DNA of 64,000 nt from Mucilaginibacter sp. KACC 22773 (GTDB lineage Bacteria > Bacteroidota > Bacteroidia > Sphingobacteriales > Sphingobacteriaceae): positions 1,922,001-1,986,000 of the forward strand of contig NZ_CP117883.1 in NCBI RefSeq assembly GCF_028736215.1, read 5' to 3'. Of this stretch, positions 16,147 through 24,645 are shown in pieces. The position numbers and the translations under genes are program-made. How positions within the stretch are numbered: position 1 is the stretch's first letter; each line of letters starts with the position of its first letter. The notes beneath the pieces were generated by a model. That model saw nothing but the letters and a program-made list of their open reading frames with translations, had not been told where the DNA came from and searched no databases.

Positions 16147-17106
16147 TTAGTTTTGTTGTATGAGGTTATCTTCAGTGGATACTTGTTTTATAGGTAGAGG
16201 TGTTGGCTGCAAATCAATCACCGGCTCATTGTATTTAGCCGGCAGCCTTTTTGTAAGCCAGCTAATCACCCTCGGGCGTAGGGTATAATACCATTTAAAC
16301 CAGGGATACTTAAGCAGCTTTTGCTCTTCAAAACGTTTTATGCTGAAGGCGTGCTGTAAAAAGTAATCCTTCGGGTAGTTATAATAAAGCCCCCAGTTTT
16401 CGGGATTGTTACCCGGTGCGTGGCCCGGATCATAAGCGGTGCCGAAGAGATAGTCCCAAACGGATAGTTTGGTTGCGAAATTGGCATGAAAAACCTCCTG
16501 GTAATTGGCATGGTGCCATAAATGCAATTCGGGGGTGTTAAAAATGTACTTCCACCTGCCGAATTTTACTTTAACGTTGGCATGAATAAACATGCCGTAC
16601 ATCGCATCTATCAGTGCCTTGATAGGTATTACCATGGGGTTTGCCCCTAACAAAATGATGGGGGCAAACTCGATGGTTTGGTTAATTACTATCTCCATGA
16701 AATGCGAGCGTGAGCCTGCTAAAAAATCAACCTCTTTACCGGAATGGTGCGCTTCATGAATGCGCCAGAACACTTTATTGGAGTGCTGAAAACGGTGGAA
16801 AAGGTAGATGTATAAGTCATGTGTTACCACAAAAAATAATACCTGGACGGCCAGCGGCCAGCTGCCAACAGCACTCCAACCCGATAGATCGAAATGCTGT
16901 TGTAGCGGCGCAATGATATAGCTGAAGATCAGGATCTTCAAAAAATAGCTCTGAATCAAAGTATACCAAACCAAATCAACCCAAAATCCTTCCCTGAAAA
17001 ATGCGAGGCCTTTGCGATAAGGCGAAATACGTTCCCAGGAGATGATGAAAACCACCCAGCAGGCAAGGATAATGGTTGTTATGGTGTATACTTTTTGCAG
17101 GGGCAT
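16147..17106 (-). CDS. Fatty acid hydroxylase/sterol desaturase-superfamily di-iron membrane enzyme
   Basis: A 319-residue membrane protein with hydrophobic spans near 5-25, 45-65, 88-105 and 145-170. It carries the histidine boxes of the superfamily: HDLYIYLFHRFQH (about 95-107), HEAHHS (about 117) and HLWHHANYQEVFHANF (about 196). These ligate a di-iron centre that inserts an OH or a double bond into a lipid or related chain. Gaps of 2 bases on both sides tie it to the NeuB-fusion and SMR genes. In this setting it may modify the lipid carrier or the acyl group of a glycolipid, but that is inference; the substrate cannot be read. Length is normal for bacterial members. No frameshift or missing His ligand is visible. 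Confidence 0.85.
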   Translation of the reverse strand: MPLQKVYTITTIILACWVVFIISWERISPYRKGLAFFREGFWVDLVWYTLIQSYFLKILIFSYIIAPLQQHFDLSGWSAVGSWPLAVQVLFFVVTHDLYIYLFHRFQHSNKVFWRIHEAHHSGKEVDFLAGSRSHFMEIVINQTIEFAPIILLGANPMVIPIKALIDAMYGMFIHANVKVKFGRWKYIFNTPELHLWHHANYQEVFHANFATKLSVWDYLFGTAYDPGHAPGNNPENWGLYYNYPKDYFLQHAFSIKRFEEQKLLKYPWFKWYYTLRPRVISWLTKRLPAKYNEPVIDLQPTPLPIKQVSTEDNLIQQN

Positions 17107-17108
17107 TC

Positions 17109-18548
17109 CTAAACTAATGGTTTTTCTTTATACTCATCGCTGATGTTAACCCTTAATCTTTTCATAGGGGCCAGCTCAGATTCATAAACTCTTTTTTCGC
17201 CGTCGCCGGTGGCGGTTTCCACATCGCGGATATCGCGTACCAGGCGTTGCAGGCCTTGTGGCTCAACAGACGCTGCATGGTCTGATCCCCACATGGCACG
17301 GTCGAGCGTAAAGTGGCGTTCAACAAAAGTTGCACCTAATGACACCGCGGCAACCGTTGTAGCCAAACCGGTTTCGTGGCCCGAATAACCAATAGGTATG
17401 CCCGGATATTTGGCCTCCAACGTCTGGATCATTTTAAGGTTTAATTCCTGCGGGGCGCATGGATAGGCCGAGGTAGAGTGCGCTATGAACAACGGGTAGT
17501 TTTCATCAAAGGCATTCACAAAATCCATGGTGGCCTCAATCTCTTTCATGGTGGACATGCCTGTTGATAACATCAGCGGCTTACCGGTTTCCAGGATACG
17601 CTGGATCAGGTCGAAATCTGTTAACGATGCAGATGCCAGTTTGTATAAAATGGTATCAAAGCGCTCCATAAAATCAACGGAGGGAACGTCCCAGGCTGAT
17701 ACAAACCAATCGATTCCCAGCTTTTTGCAATAGTGATCTATAGTTGCATATTCGGCAATGCCAAACTCTGTTTTGCGTTTGTAATCGATGTAGGTGATGC
17801 GGCCCCAGGGGGTATCGCGCATAATTTCCCATTGGTCTTTAGGTACACAAATTTCGGGTGTGCGTTTCTGAAATTTAACAGCATCAGCCTTGGCCGCAAC
17901 CGCTTCGTCAATCAGCTTTTTGCAGGTTTCCAATGAGCCGTTATGGTTAATGCCAATTTCGGCAATGATATAGCTTGGTTGGCCCTTGCCAATTACGCGG
18001 CCATTTTGCAGGGTAATGGTGCCATTGCGGGTACCGGCTGATAAATTAGTATTACCTTTTGCATCGATAATAAATTCTGCAACCTCGCGGAAACAGCCTT
18101 CGCCGCCATTTAGGGTGCTTACAAAATCAGCTTTTGTTTTTATCAAAGGCAAAGCATCGGCAGGGCAGGCGGTTAGGCCAGCCAGTTTCATTACTTCAAG
18201 GTCGTTATAATCATCGCCTATGTAGGCAACTTCGTTTAATGACAGGTTTAAGCGGCTGCAAATTTCTTTTAAAACAGCAACTTTATCTTTAATTCCTGTA
18301 TGCAATTCAACTATCTGCAATTTGGCGGCCCTTTTTATAAGGGAAGGGGAATGTTCGCCGGTGATGATGCCGGTATCTACGCCTGCAAATTTTCGCAGCC
18401 GCTCCACACCCATGCCGTCGCGCATGTTGAATTTTTTAAGCAGTTCGCCATCGGTGTTATAGTAAACACCGGCATCGGTTAGTACACCATCGTTGTCGGT
18501 TAGCAAAAGTTTGATGCCTGCCGCTTTTTGTTTTAAAATTTCATTCAT
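17109..18548 (-). CDS. Fusion: KdsC-type HAD phosphatase + NeuB-type sialic-acid synthase
   Basis: A 479-residue two-domain protein. Residues 1-165 are a KdsC/C0-type HAD phosphatase: nucleophile motif TDNDGVLTD (D18, D20), TGEHS in the middle and GDDYNDLEVM as the last motif. Residues about 180-479 are a NeuB-like barrel condensing phosphoenolpyruvate with a sugar aldehyde: IAEIGINHNGS, ADAVKFQKRTPE, GYSGHE (387-392) and the metal-binding ERHFT (His412). The antifreeze-like SAF domain that normally closes NeuB proteins is absent; the chain stops soon after MKRLRV. In KDN-9-phosphate synthesis the synthase and a KdsC-type phosphatase act in sequence, so the fusion suggests a phosphorylated intermediate dephosphorylated in the same polypeptide. 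The exact sugar is unknown. Central gene of the operon; 14 bases after the SDR gene. Confidence 0.9.
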   Translation of the reverse strand: MNEILKQKAAGIKLLLTDNDGVLTDAGVYYNTDGELLKKFNMRDGMGVERLRKFAGVDTGIITGEHSPSLIKRAAKLQIVELHTGIKDKVAVLKEICSRLNLSLNEVAYIGDDYNDLEVMKLAGLTACPADALPLIKTKADFVSTLNGGEGCFREVAEFIIDAKGNTNLSAGTRNGTITLQNGRVIGKGQPSYIIAEIGINHNGSLETCKKLIDEAVAAKADAVKFQKRTPEICVPKDQWEIMRDTPWGRITYIDYKRKTEFGIAEYATIDHYCKKLGIDWFVSAWDVPSVDFMERFDTILYKLASASLTDFDLIQRILETGKPLMLSTGMSTMKEIEATMDFVNAFDENYPLFIAHSTSAYPCAPQELNLKMIQTLEAKYPGIPIGYSGHETGLATTVAAVSLGATFVERHFTLDRAMWGSDHAASVEPQGLQRLVRDIRDVETATGDGEKRVYESELAPMKRLRVNISDEYKEKPLV

Positions 18549-18562
18549 GTTTTATGTGTGAA

Positions 18563-19369
18563 TTAAATTGCTGTCCATCCTCCATCAACTACCAGATTTG
18601 CACCCGTCATGTACGCCGAGGCCTCGCTGGCCAGAAATACAAGCGCGCCCTGGTAATCAGCTGCTTTGGCCATACGGCCCAGTAAAGTTTTTGCTGAATA
18701 ATTGCCTATAAAATCTTCTGTTTGTCCGTTCTCGACGCCACCCGGCGATAGGGTATTAACTCTTACCCCGGTATGCCCCCAGTAAGCAGCCAAAAAACGG
18801 GTAAAGTTGATGATAGCCCCCTTGGTTACCGGGTAAGCTGCCGATTTATAAAATGTCTGCTCGCCGGCGGCATTACGGTATATCGTTTGGTCGGGCCCTA
18901 CCATGCCATAGGTGCTGGCAATATTGATGATACTGCCACTGCCTTGTAAGGCCATATGTGTACCCAATATTTGTGAGCTTAAAAATACCCCGGTTACGTT
19001 TACATTTAGTGACCGCTGGAAAGCCTCTAACGGATAGTTTTCAAATGCCGAAAGCTCTTTGGCCATAGCAGGATCTTCAAACTTATCGTTGATGGCTGCG
19101 TTGTTCACCAGGATGTCCAGGCCATCGTATTTATTCAGTATGGTATTAAGCGCGTCAATTAACGATTGTTTGCTGGTTACATCTAAGCCTATCCCAATAT
19201 GGTTTTGGCCTAATTGCTGCGCAAAGGTTTGTGCGGCTTCGGCATCAATATCGGCCACTACCACATTGGCACCGGCCGCTGCCAGCGCTTCGCAGTGTTT
19301 TTTTCCTATAAGGCCAAGTGCACCCGTTACTACTGCCGTTTTTTGATTTAATGAAAATAAACCCGTCAT
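18563..19369 (-). CDS. Short-chain dehydrogenase/reductase (SDR), classical type
   Basis: A 268-residue Rossmann-fold NAD(P)-dependent oxidoreductase. The cofactor loop is TGALGLIG (15-22), followed by the acidic end of strand 2 (VVADIDAE), which favours NAD over NADP. Also visible are LDV, NNAA (about 88), the catalytic Ser in INIASTYG, YPVTKGA with the catalytic Tyr and Lys, and a C-terminal GANLVVDGGW. An insertion (DQTIYRNAAGEQTFYKSA) between Ser and Tyr is typical of SDRs from capsule or nonulosonate clusters. It probably oxidises or reduces a hydroxyl/keto group of the sugar precursor in the operon. In combination with the adjacent aminotransferase, oxidation followed by amination is the simplest reading, but it is inference. 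Confidence 0.88.
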   Translation of the reverse strand: MTGLFSLNQKTAVVTGALGLIGKKHCEALAAAGANVVVADIDAEAAQTFAQQLGQNHIGIGLDVTSKQSLIDALNTILNKYDGLDILVNNAAINDKFEDPAMAKELSAFENYPLEAFQRSLNVNVTGVFLSSQILGTHMALQGSGSIINIASTYGMVGPDQTIYRNAAGEQTFYKSAAYPVTKGAIINFTRFLAAYWGHTGVRVNTLSPGGVENGQTEDFIGNYSAKTLLGRMAKAADYQGALVFLASEASAYMTGANLVVDGGWTAI

Positions 19370-19425
19370 CTAAATTTCTATATGATTTGTGCTACTGACT
19401 TGCGACTAAAGACTTATGACTTCAA

Positions 19426-20772
19426 TCACCCGGCTATAACGCTTTTAGGTTTAATGTTATAGTTGCTCACCTTACGGAAAACAGCCTCCAGTACTTCGCC
19501 CTTTAAATAATTTTTGATGTTGCCACTTTCAATTGCTTCTTTTACCAGGGGCAATACATCTCGGTATGCTAACAAAATGTAGTCGATATCTTCGGAAGTA
19601 TGGCTGTAACACATATTATGGAAGCCTGCCCAAAGCACACCGCGTTTTATCATCTCCTGTTGCATCAGGGTTTTAACCTCTAAGGCGCTGCCTGCTTCGG
19701 GAGTAAAAGTTACCATACTGCGGCAGTTAAAACCTACGCAGCGGGTGTATTTATCCATGCCGGTTTCAATTGCAATAAGGTTGTATCCATCTTTTAATAG
19801 CGCGCCGTGTGTATCTAAATACAGCGGCACATTTTTATTACGCAGCTCGTTAATGGTTGCGATACAAGCTGCTAATGATAGTGCCTCGCCGCCAAAGGTG
19901 GTGTAGCTAAATACTTCGGAATTAAATAGTTCCATTACATCGGCCCGGCCGGTTAATAAGGCTATGGGCATTCCGTTTGCACAGGCTTTTGAAAACACGG
20001 CAAGGTCGGCCTTAACATCAAAATATTCCTGTGCGCCACCAACAGCGACACGGAAACCCGTCCACATTTCGTCAAATATCAGCAGGGTGCCATTTGCTTT
20101 GCATACCTCGGCGAGCCGCTGTAGGTAGCCGGGTTTAGGGGCTTCAAAAATAAAGGGCTCCAATATTACGGCGGCCACGGTTTCATCCAGGGCGGCTTTT
20201 ACCGATTCGATATCGTTATATTCAAAAGTGTAGGTTAAATCCTGTATGGCATCGGGCACGCCCGCGTTGCGGCTGGTAATACCTATATACCAATCGTGCC
20301 AGCCGTGGTAACCGCAACAAAATATTTTATCGCGGCCTGTAAAAGCACGGGCTACGCGTACAGCTGCCGAGCATACATCAGCTCCTGTTTTGCTGATTTT
20401 AACTGCTTCGGCATTAGGTACTACCTGTTGTACCAGTTCGCTCAATTCAACTTCTAAGGGATGCATCAATGAAAAGGTAATGCCATCTTCCAGTTGTCTG
20501 CGGATAGCTTCGTCAACGGGAGGGTAGGCGTAGCCCAATGAGATAGGGCCTATGGCCGAATTAAGATCGATATACTCGTTACCATCGGCATCCCAAACGT
20601 GCGATCCTTTGCCTTTTACAATGTATTTAGGCGCTACGCCGTTAGTAAACTGGCCGGGGCCTTTGGCCAGGGTTTGGGTAACCGGTTTTTGTACCTTTAA
20701 AGCGCGCTGGTATAGGTTGTCAGACTGGCTGATATCGGGATAATTATTGTCGAGCGCTATTTTGTTAGCCAT
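19426..20772 (-). CDS. Class III PLP aminotransferase, glutamate-1-semialdehyde aminomutase-like
   Basis: A 448-residue fold-type I PLP enzyme. Visible are the cofactor-binding YHGWHDWYIG (about 155-164), the pyridine-N Asp in LIFDEMWTGFRV (D234) and the Schiff-base Lys in VFSKACANGMPIA (K262), plus FSYTTFGGEALSLAAC near 305. These match the HemL-like branch used both in haem synthesis and in sugar modification. The operon setting makes haem synthesis unlikely: it sits 12 bases after a transketolase subunit and 56 before an SDR. It most likely adds an amino group to, or moves one on, the sugar precursor. The N-terminal 30 residues are longer than in HemL. A clean ATG start. Confidence 0.88.
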   Translation of the reverse strand: MANKIALDNNYPDISQSDNLYQRALKVQKPVTQTLAKGPGQFTNGVAPKYIVKGKGSHVWDADGNEYIDLNSAIGPISLGYAYPPVDEAIRRQLEDGITFSLMHPLEVELSELVQQVVPNAEAVKISKTGADVCSAAVRVARAFTGRDKIFCCGYHGWHDWYIGITSRNAGVPDAIQDLTYTFEYNDIESVKAALDETVAAVILEPFIFEAPKPGYLQRLAEVCKANGTLLIFDEMWTGFRVAVGGAQEYFDVKADLAVFSKACANGMPIALLTGRADVMELFNSEVFSYTTFGGEALSLAACIATINELRNKNVPLYLDTHGALLKDGYNLIAIETGMDKYTRCVGFNCRSMVTFTPEAGSALEVKTLMQQEMIKRGVLWAGFHNMCYSHTSEDIDYILLAYRDVLPLVKEAIESGNIKNYLKGEVLEAVFRKVSNYNIKPKSVIAG

Positions 20773-20784
20773 TTTAATTGCTGT

Positions 20785-21723
20785 TTATTCTGAAAATTCA
20801 GGTGTTAAAATCTCTGGTTGGTGGTGGGCTGTTTGGTAACCCAAAATCTGTTCGGCAATTTGCTTGCCTGTAAAGCCTTCGTGCTGCAAAACATCGGGCA
20901 GTAATGCCGGCCTGAACCATTTATTGTTCAGGGCTATGGGCAGTACTTTTGCGGTGGTTTGATGTTTTAATAATACCTCGGCCACAATGCTGTACAAGCC
21001 GCCTGTTACAAAATGATCTTCGAGGGTTACTACCAGGCTGCTTTGGGCGCATGCCTGCAGTATAGCCTGCTCATCAACCGGTTTAAGGCTGCGCATGTTT
21101 ACCAGCCCTACAGAAAGGCCTTCGCTGCGCAACATGTCAACCGCAATAAGCGCCTGCTCAAACAATAAGCCGTAGGTTAATATGGTTACGTCGTTGCCCT
21201 GGGTTATCACTTCGGCTTTGCCTAAAACAAAGGGCGCGTGATTAAAGCTGGTTTTACGGGTGTTGATACGGGTATAGGCAGGGTGTTCGCTGTTCCAGAT
21301 TTGTGGCAGCATTTTTACCAGGTCATCTTCATCTGCCGGGGCAAACACGGTTACGTTGGGAATGCCGCGCATAATTGATATATCCTCAATAGCCTGGTGG
21401 GTAGGGCCGTTGCCATCTGATAAAAGGCCGGGAATAAAACCACTCAGCTTAACCGGCAGGTTAGGGATTCCCAAATCGGTACGTACAAATTCAAAGGCGC
21501 GCATGGTTAAAAACGCGGCAAGGGCATGTACTACAGGGGTGCGACCACGCAAGGCCAAACCGGCGGCGACGCCTATCATGGTTTGCTCGGTAATACCGGT
21601 GTCAATAAAGCGTTTGCCCAATATGCCGGGCAGGTTACGTACCAGCGCACGGTTTTCGGCAGTCATCACAATGATCTGCTCATTGGCCAATGCCGTTTCT
21701 GTTAATAATTCTTCGTAGGTCAT
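20785..21723 (-). CDS. Transketolase, C-terminal subunit (pyrimidine-binding and C domains)
   Basis: A 312-residue protein equal to the second half of transketolase. The pyrimidine domain (about 1-165) has FIDTGITEQTMIGVAAGLA with the catalytic Glu that activates thiamine diphosphate, then THQAIEDISIMRGIPN. The C-terminal domain (about 180-300) has TILTYGLLFEQAL and VVTLEDHFVTGGLYS. It starts 2 bases after the partner subunit, so the two should be made together and form one active site. Split transketolases are known from archaea and from some bacterial gene clusters. They move a two-carbon ketol unit between sugars. In this operon the likely job is to lengthen or trim an aldose that later enters the NeuB reaction, not central metabolism. 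That placement is inference. Confidence 0.9.
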   Translation of the reverse strand: MTYEELLTETALANEQIIVMTAENRALVRNLPGILGKRFIDTGITEQTMIGVAAGLALRGRTPVVHALAAFLTMRAFEFVRTDLGIPNLPVKLSGFIPGLLSDGNGPTHQAIEDISIMRGIPNVTVFAPADEDDLVKMLPQIWNSEHPAYTRINTRKTSFNHAPFVLGKAEVITQGNDVTILTYGLLFEQALIAVDMLRSEGLSVGLVNMRSLKPVDEQAILQACAQSSLVVTLEDHFVTGGLYSIVAEVLLKHQTTAKVLPIALNNKWFRPALLPDVLQHEGFTGKQIAEQILGYQTAHHQPEILTPEFSE

Positions 21724-21725
21724 AT

Positions 21726-22595
21726 TTATCTCACTACTAAAGTTTCTGATGTCAATAGGGTGTTTTGGTCGCCGTGCAGTTCAAGCAAAAGCTGACCAAT
21801 CTCATCTGCAGAAAAATTGCAGAACCAACGGTCGGCACGCTCTTCAATACTGGGCAGCCCTTTGCCGCGTACGGTATCGGCAATCACTACATTTAGTTTT
21901 CCTTCTTCAAAAGGATACGCGCCGAATGCGTGTTGTAAGTCAATAAAGTTATGCCCGTCTATACGTTTTACGGCAGCGCCAAAGGCCCTGAATTTATCGG
22001 CGAGTGGTTCCAGCGGAATCAGGTCTTCGGTGCGTACATTGGCCTGGAATTGGTTACGGTCGACCACGAATATCAAATTATCCAGTTTGTAGGCATTGGC
22101 TACCAATACGGCTTCCCAGCAGGTCCCTTCGTTTAGTTCGCCATCGCCTAAAATACATACCACCTTGTTGCTGCCTCCGCTTATTTTAAGATCGAGCGCA
22201 ACGCCGATAGCTACCGAAGGCAAATGGCCCAACGAGCCGGAATGAAACTCGATACCCGGGATATGGGTATTGGGGTGCCAGTAAATATGATCGTTAAGGG
22301 ACAGGTGATTTTTAAGCCGTTCTTTATCCAGCAAGCCCAGCTCGGCAAAGGTGCCGTATAAGGCAGGCACATCATGCCCTTTTGAAAGGAACAGGTAATC
22401 CCTGTCGGGATGGTTAAGATTATCCTTGTTGATATTTAAAAACCGGCTATATAAGTAAACTATCAAATCAACAGCTGATAACGATGCTCCTGTAAAGCAT
22501 CCGCCATCTGTCGACATGCGCACAATGTGTTCGCGCACGTTTAATGCAATAGCCGTTAACTCCTGCTCGTTGATGTTTGGGGTGTTATGCTTCAC
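21726..22595 (-). CDS. Transketolase, N-terminal subunit (thiamine-diphosphate domain)
   Basis: About 290 residues equal to the first half of transketolase. It shows SKGHDVPALYGTFAELG, the SGSLGHLPSVAIGVALDLK stretch and the ThDP/Mg motif GDGELNEGTCWEA followed by VDRNQFQ. I place the start at the GTG giving VKHNTPNINEQ, which overlaps the end of the upstream spsF-like gene by 11 bases; a longer in-frame reading to 22667 adds a basic, non-homologous-looking stretch that lies wholly inside that gene. The TTG at 22604 is an alternative. The partner subunit begins 2 bases after the stop. Two clean coding frames rather than a broken gene. Confidence 0.87.
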   Translation of the reverse strand: MKHNTPNINEQELTAIALNVREHIVRMSTDGGCFTGASLSAVDLIVYLYSRFLNINKDNLNHPDRDYLFLSKGHDVPALYGTFAELGLLDKERLKNHLSLNDHIYWHPNTHIPGIEFHSGSLGHLPSVAIGVALDLKISGGSNKVVCILGDGELNEGTCWEAVLVANAYKLDNLIFVVDRNQFQANVRTEDLIPLEPLADKFRAFGAAVKRIDGHNFIDLQHAFGAYPFEEGKLNVVIADTVRGKGLPSIEERADRWFCNFSADEIGQLLLELHGDQNTLLTSETLVVR

Positions 22596-23427
22596 TTTGT
22601 TCAAATTGTTGTGAGTTTTCCTTCGGTGCTTTTTTTGTTTGATCGGGCAAAATGGTTTGCAATTCATCCAGGTGATGGCGGTACCAGTTTACGCCTGCGT
22701 ACTGTGTGTTGATTTGCATTATTTCGGGCTTGCGGTTAAGCAGGTTAAGAATATCCTGGCAGGAAAACTGGTGGCAGATAGGATATAACTCGCTGTATAC
22801 TTTTTCAATAAAATAATAATCCTCGGGGTAATCAATCGTAAACCTGTGCGACATGGAGTAATCCATACCTGTTTTGCAGCTTACATTGCCAATGCTAAAA
22901 ATTAGCGGGTTTTCCCATATGTAAGGTGTGGTATGTTCCAGCTCGAGCGGGCGGCCGGCGTTTTCCCAGGCTTGTTTAAGGCAGGCCATGGTCATTACCT
23001 CCACATCGTTGCCATCGGGCCAGGTGGCCGGGTGCAGGTTGCTTACATAGTCGTATTTGCCACGGTTGGCAAAAAAATATTCAAGTACCTGGTCAATAAT
23101 CCGGGGGTCTATCAGCGGGCAGTCAGATGGGATCTTTAAAACAATGTCGGCTTTAAACCGTCGGGCGGCCTGGTAGTGCCTGTCAAGCAAATTGCCCAGG
23201 CTACCGCGATAACTGGGAATATTCATCTCCGAAGCTTCCTTCACGATGATATCGTCCTCTTCATTTTCGGATGTAGCGATGATGATATCGGCTTTGTGCT
23301 GCATCATTTGCAGCCGTTCAATCATGCGCGCCAAAAGGCTTTTGCCCAGTATGGGGAGCATTACTTTGCCTGGCAGGCGGCTTGACGCCATGCGGGCCTG
23401 CACTATAATCACAATTTTTTCTGTCAT
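22585..23427 (-). CDS. SpsF/NeuA-type cytidylyltransferase-like nucleotidyltransferase
   Basis: A 280-residue protein of the group that activates 2-keto-3-deoxy sugars with CMP (acylneuraminate/KDO cytidylyltransferase fold; the spore-coat SpsF branch). The N-terminal strand and nucleotide-binding loop IIVQARMASSRLPGKVMLPI (3-22) are typical, as are GNLLDRHYQAA near 79 and the substrate loop KIPSDCPLIDPRIID with conserved Asp near 102. A C-terminal 60-residue extension (residues about 205-280) is present. It probably produces the CMP-sugar made by the NeuB fusion downstream. It lies 15 bases after the glycosyltransferase-like gene and overlaps the transketolase N-subunit gene. Confidence 0.87.
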   Translation of the reverse strand: MTEKIVIIVQARMASSRLPGKVMLPILGKSLLARMIERLQMMQHKADIIIATSENEEDDIIVKEASEMNIPSYRGSLGNLLDRHYQAARRFKADIVLKIPSDCPLIDPRIIDQVLEYFFANRGKYDYVSNLHPATWPDGNDVEVMTMACLKQAWENAGRPLELEHTTPYIWENPLIFSIGNVSCKTGMDYSMSHRFTIDYPEDYYFIEKVYSELYPICHQFSCQDILNLLNRKPEIMQINTQYAGVNWYRHHLDELQTILPDQTKKAPKENSQQFEQSEA

Positions 23428-23442
23428 GGTACTTACTATTAA

Positions 23443-24507
23443 TTACCAGTTTGCTATCAGTTCGTTTGTTAATTCCGGTTGTTGTTTGCCAACCAGGTAT
23501 TTATAAATGGCCAGCTGCGGATCAAAACTTTTTTTAGTCCCCTTGTGGTTTAAGTATTCACGGCAAAGCGCGGCAATTGCTTTGGCCGATGTTCCTTCAT
23601 TTTGTAAAGGCGCAAGCTCGTGCAGCTCGTTAATATCAAACCAGGAATGTACTTTTTTGCCCAGTGCTATGCCTGTATACACCACCGTGGAGTATTGCGT
23701 AATCAATTCGCAGCAATTGGCTATCATATGGGCGGTATTACCGTCTTTATAGATCATCGTAGTTAGGGGGGCATGTTCACGGATCTCTCTTTCGGCCCTG
23801 GCAAAATTCTCGTTAGGATGAAGTTTGAAAAGCAGGGGCCTGCCTGCCGCTATTTTAACGGCTTTTTTGATAAATGCTACCCTGTGCTCTATCCGGAAGG
23901 TTTCGCGCATATCGGTTGTAGCTACCATTACGTAGTCGCGGTGCGGAAAATCGTTATTTAAATGCTGCTGCTGGTTGTCATAGTTGGGCATGCCGGTTAC
24001 AATGATCTTGTTTATATGGGTGCCTTTATCGGCAAACTGCTGCTTATAACCTTCAGACGCCGCACAATAAACATCGCATATATTGGCTGCACCGTTTAGT
24101 GATGTATTGCCGCACATGGTTGATGGCAGCCTAAGGGTACGTACAATTTTGCTCCAGGTGGTGTAGCGGTCTATCATGCCCTCCTGCACCCAAATGGTTT
24201 TAAATTGGCGCATGCGCCTGGGCACAATCATATCGGTACAATACACTACAAGGTCGTACTGATTTTTTTGGGCCCTGAAATCAACCTGTAGTGAATTTTG
24301 ATATAAATACCTTTCAGATTTTAACTTGAATTTGCGCGATAGCACCGTGCCGTTAAAAATGGGGGTTTTAGCAAGCAGGTAGTTTAGGAGCGTATTATCT
24401 GTAAATAACTGACTAAACCAGCAATCAAATTCGGGTAACTCATTTGCAATCTGGTGCATTTGGGTTGTTTGGTTAATTGAACCGGTAATGAATAATATCT
24501 TCTTCAT
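23443..24507 (-). CDS. Glycosyltransferase-like protein of the capsule/CDP-glycerol transferase superfamily
   Basis: A protein of about 354 residues; start taken at the ATG giving MKKILFITGSINQ, because the 12 extra codons before it are not homologous-looking. The fold appears GT-B-like. A Rossmann-type N-terminal half has VVYCTDMIVPRRMRQFK and IWVQEGMIDRYT. The C-terminal half has PLLFKLHPNENF (about 215-226) and a donor-site region ITQYSTVVYTGIALGKKV (about 276-293). These features are shared by capsule-polysaccharide transferases and CDP-glycerol/sialyltransferase-like enzymes. As first gene of the operon it may transfer the CMP-sugar made by the others, perhaps onto a surface glycan. The exact family is not certain. 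Confidence 0.65.
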   Translation of the reverse strand: MKKILFITGSINQTTQMHQIANELPEFDCWFSQLFTDNTLLNYLLAKTPIFNGTVLSRKFKLKSERYLYQNSLQVDFRAQKNQYDLVVYCTDMIVPRRMRQFKTIWVQEGMIDRYTTWSKIVRTLRLPSTMCGNTSLNGAANICDVYCAASEGYKQQFADKGTHINKIIVTGMPNYDNQQQHLNNDFPHRDYVMVATTDMRETFRIEHRVAFIKKAVKIAAGRPLLFKLHPNENFARAEREIREHAPLTTMIYKDGNTAHMIANCCELITQYSTVVYTGIALGKKVHSWFDINELHELAPLQNEGTSAKAIAALCREYLNHKGTKKSFDPQLAIYKYLVGKQQPELTNELIANW

Positions 24508-24590
24508 TCCTTTACTTTCAATTATCGGTGTAGTTAAACTCAAGGGTTGAATGCTTTACTTGTTTATTTAAACTATAAAGCCTGGCTAAT

Positions 24591-24645
24591 GCTTTGCTTT
24601 ATAATTTGTTAAAAGTAATCGCGCTACTTTTAGATAAAGCGAAGC
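24591..24645. promoter_or_regulatory. Nested inverted repeat upstream of the sugar operon
   Basis: Outer arms GCTTTGCTTTAT and ATAAAGCGAAGC (11 of 12 pairs) enclose an inner perfect AAAAGTA / TACTTTT pair. It lies about 85-140 bases before the first gene of the operon and could be a regulator site or part of a leader structure. No clear TAnnTTTG promoter was found on the minus strand here. The rest of 24508-24817 holds only short AGTCAAGA-type direct repeats (24708-24740). Confidence 0.35.

Noticed and set aside
17109..18548. HAD-NeuB joint as a sequencing artefact
   Set aside because: The frame is open with a smooth linker and no stop or repeat at the junction, and both domains are complete to their conserved motifs except for the missing SAF part.
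20785..22595. The two transketolase halves as one gene broken by a frameshift
   Set aside because: Each half is a complete subunit with its own stop and start 2 bases apart, as in known two-subunit transketolases.
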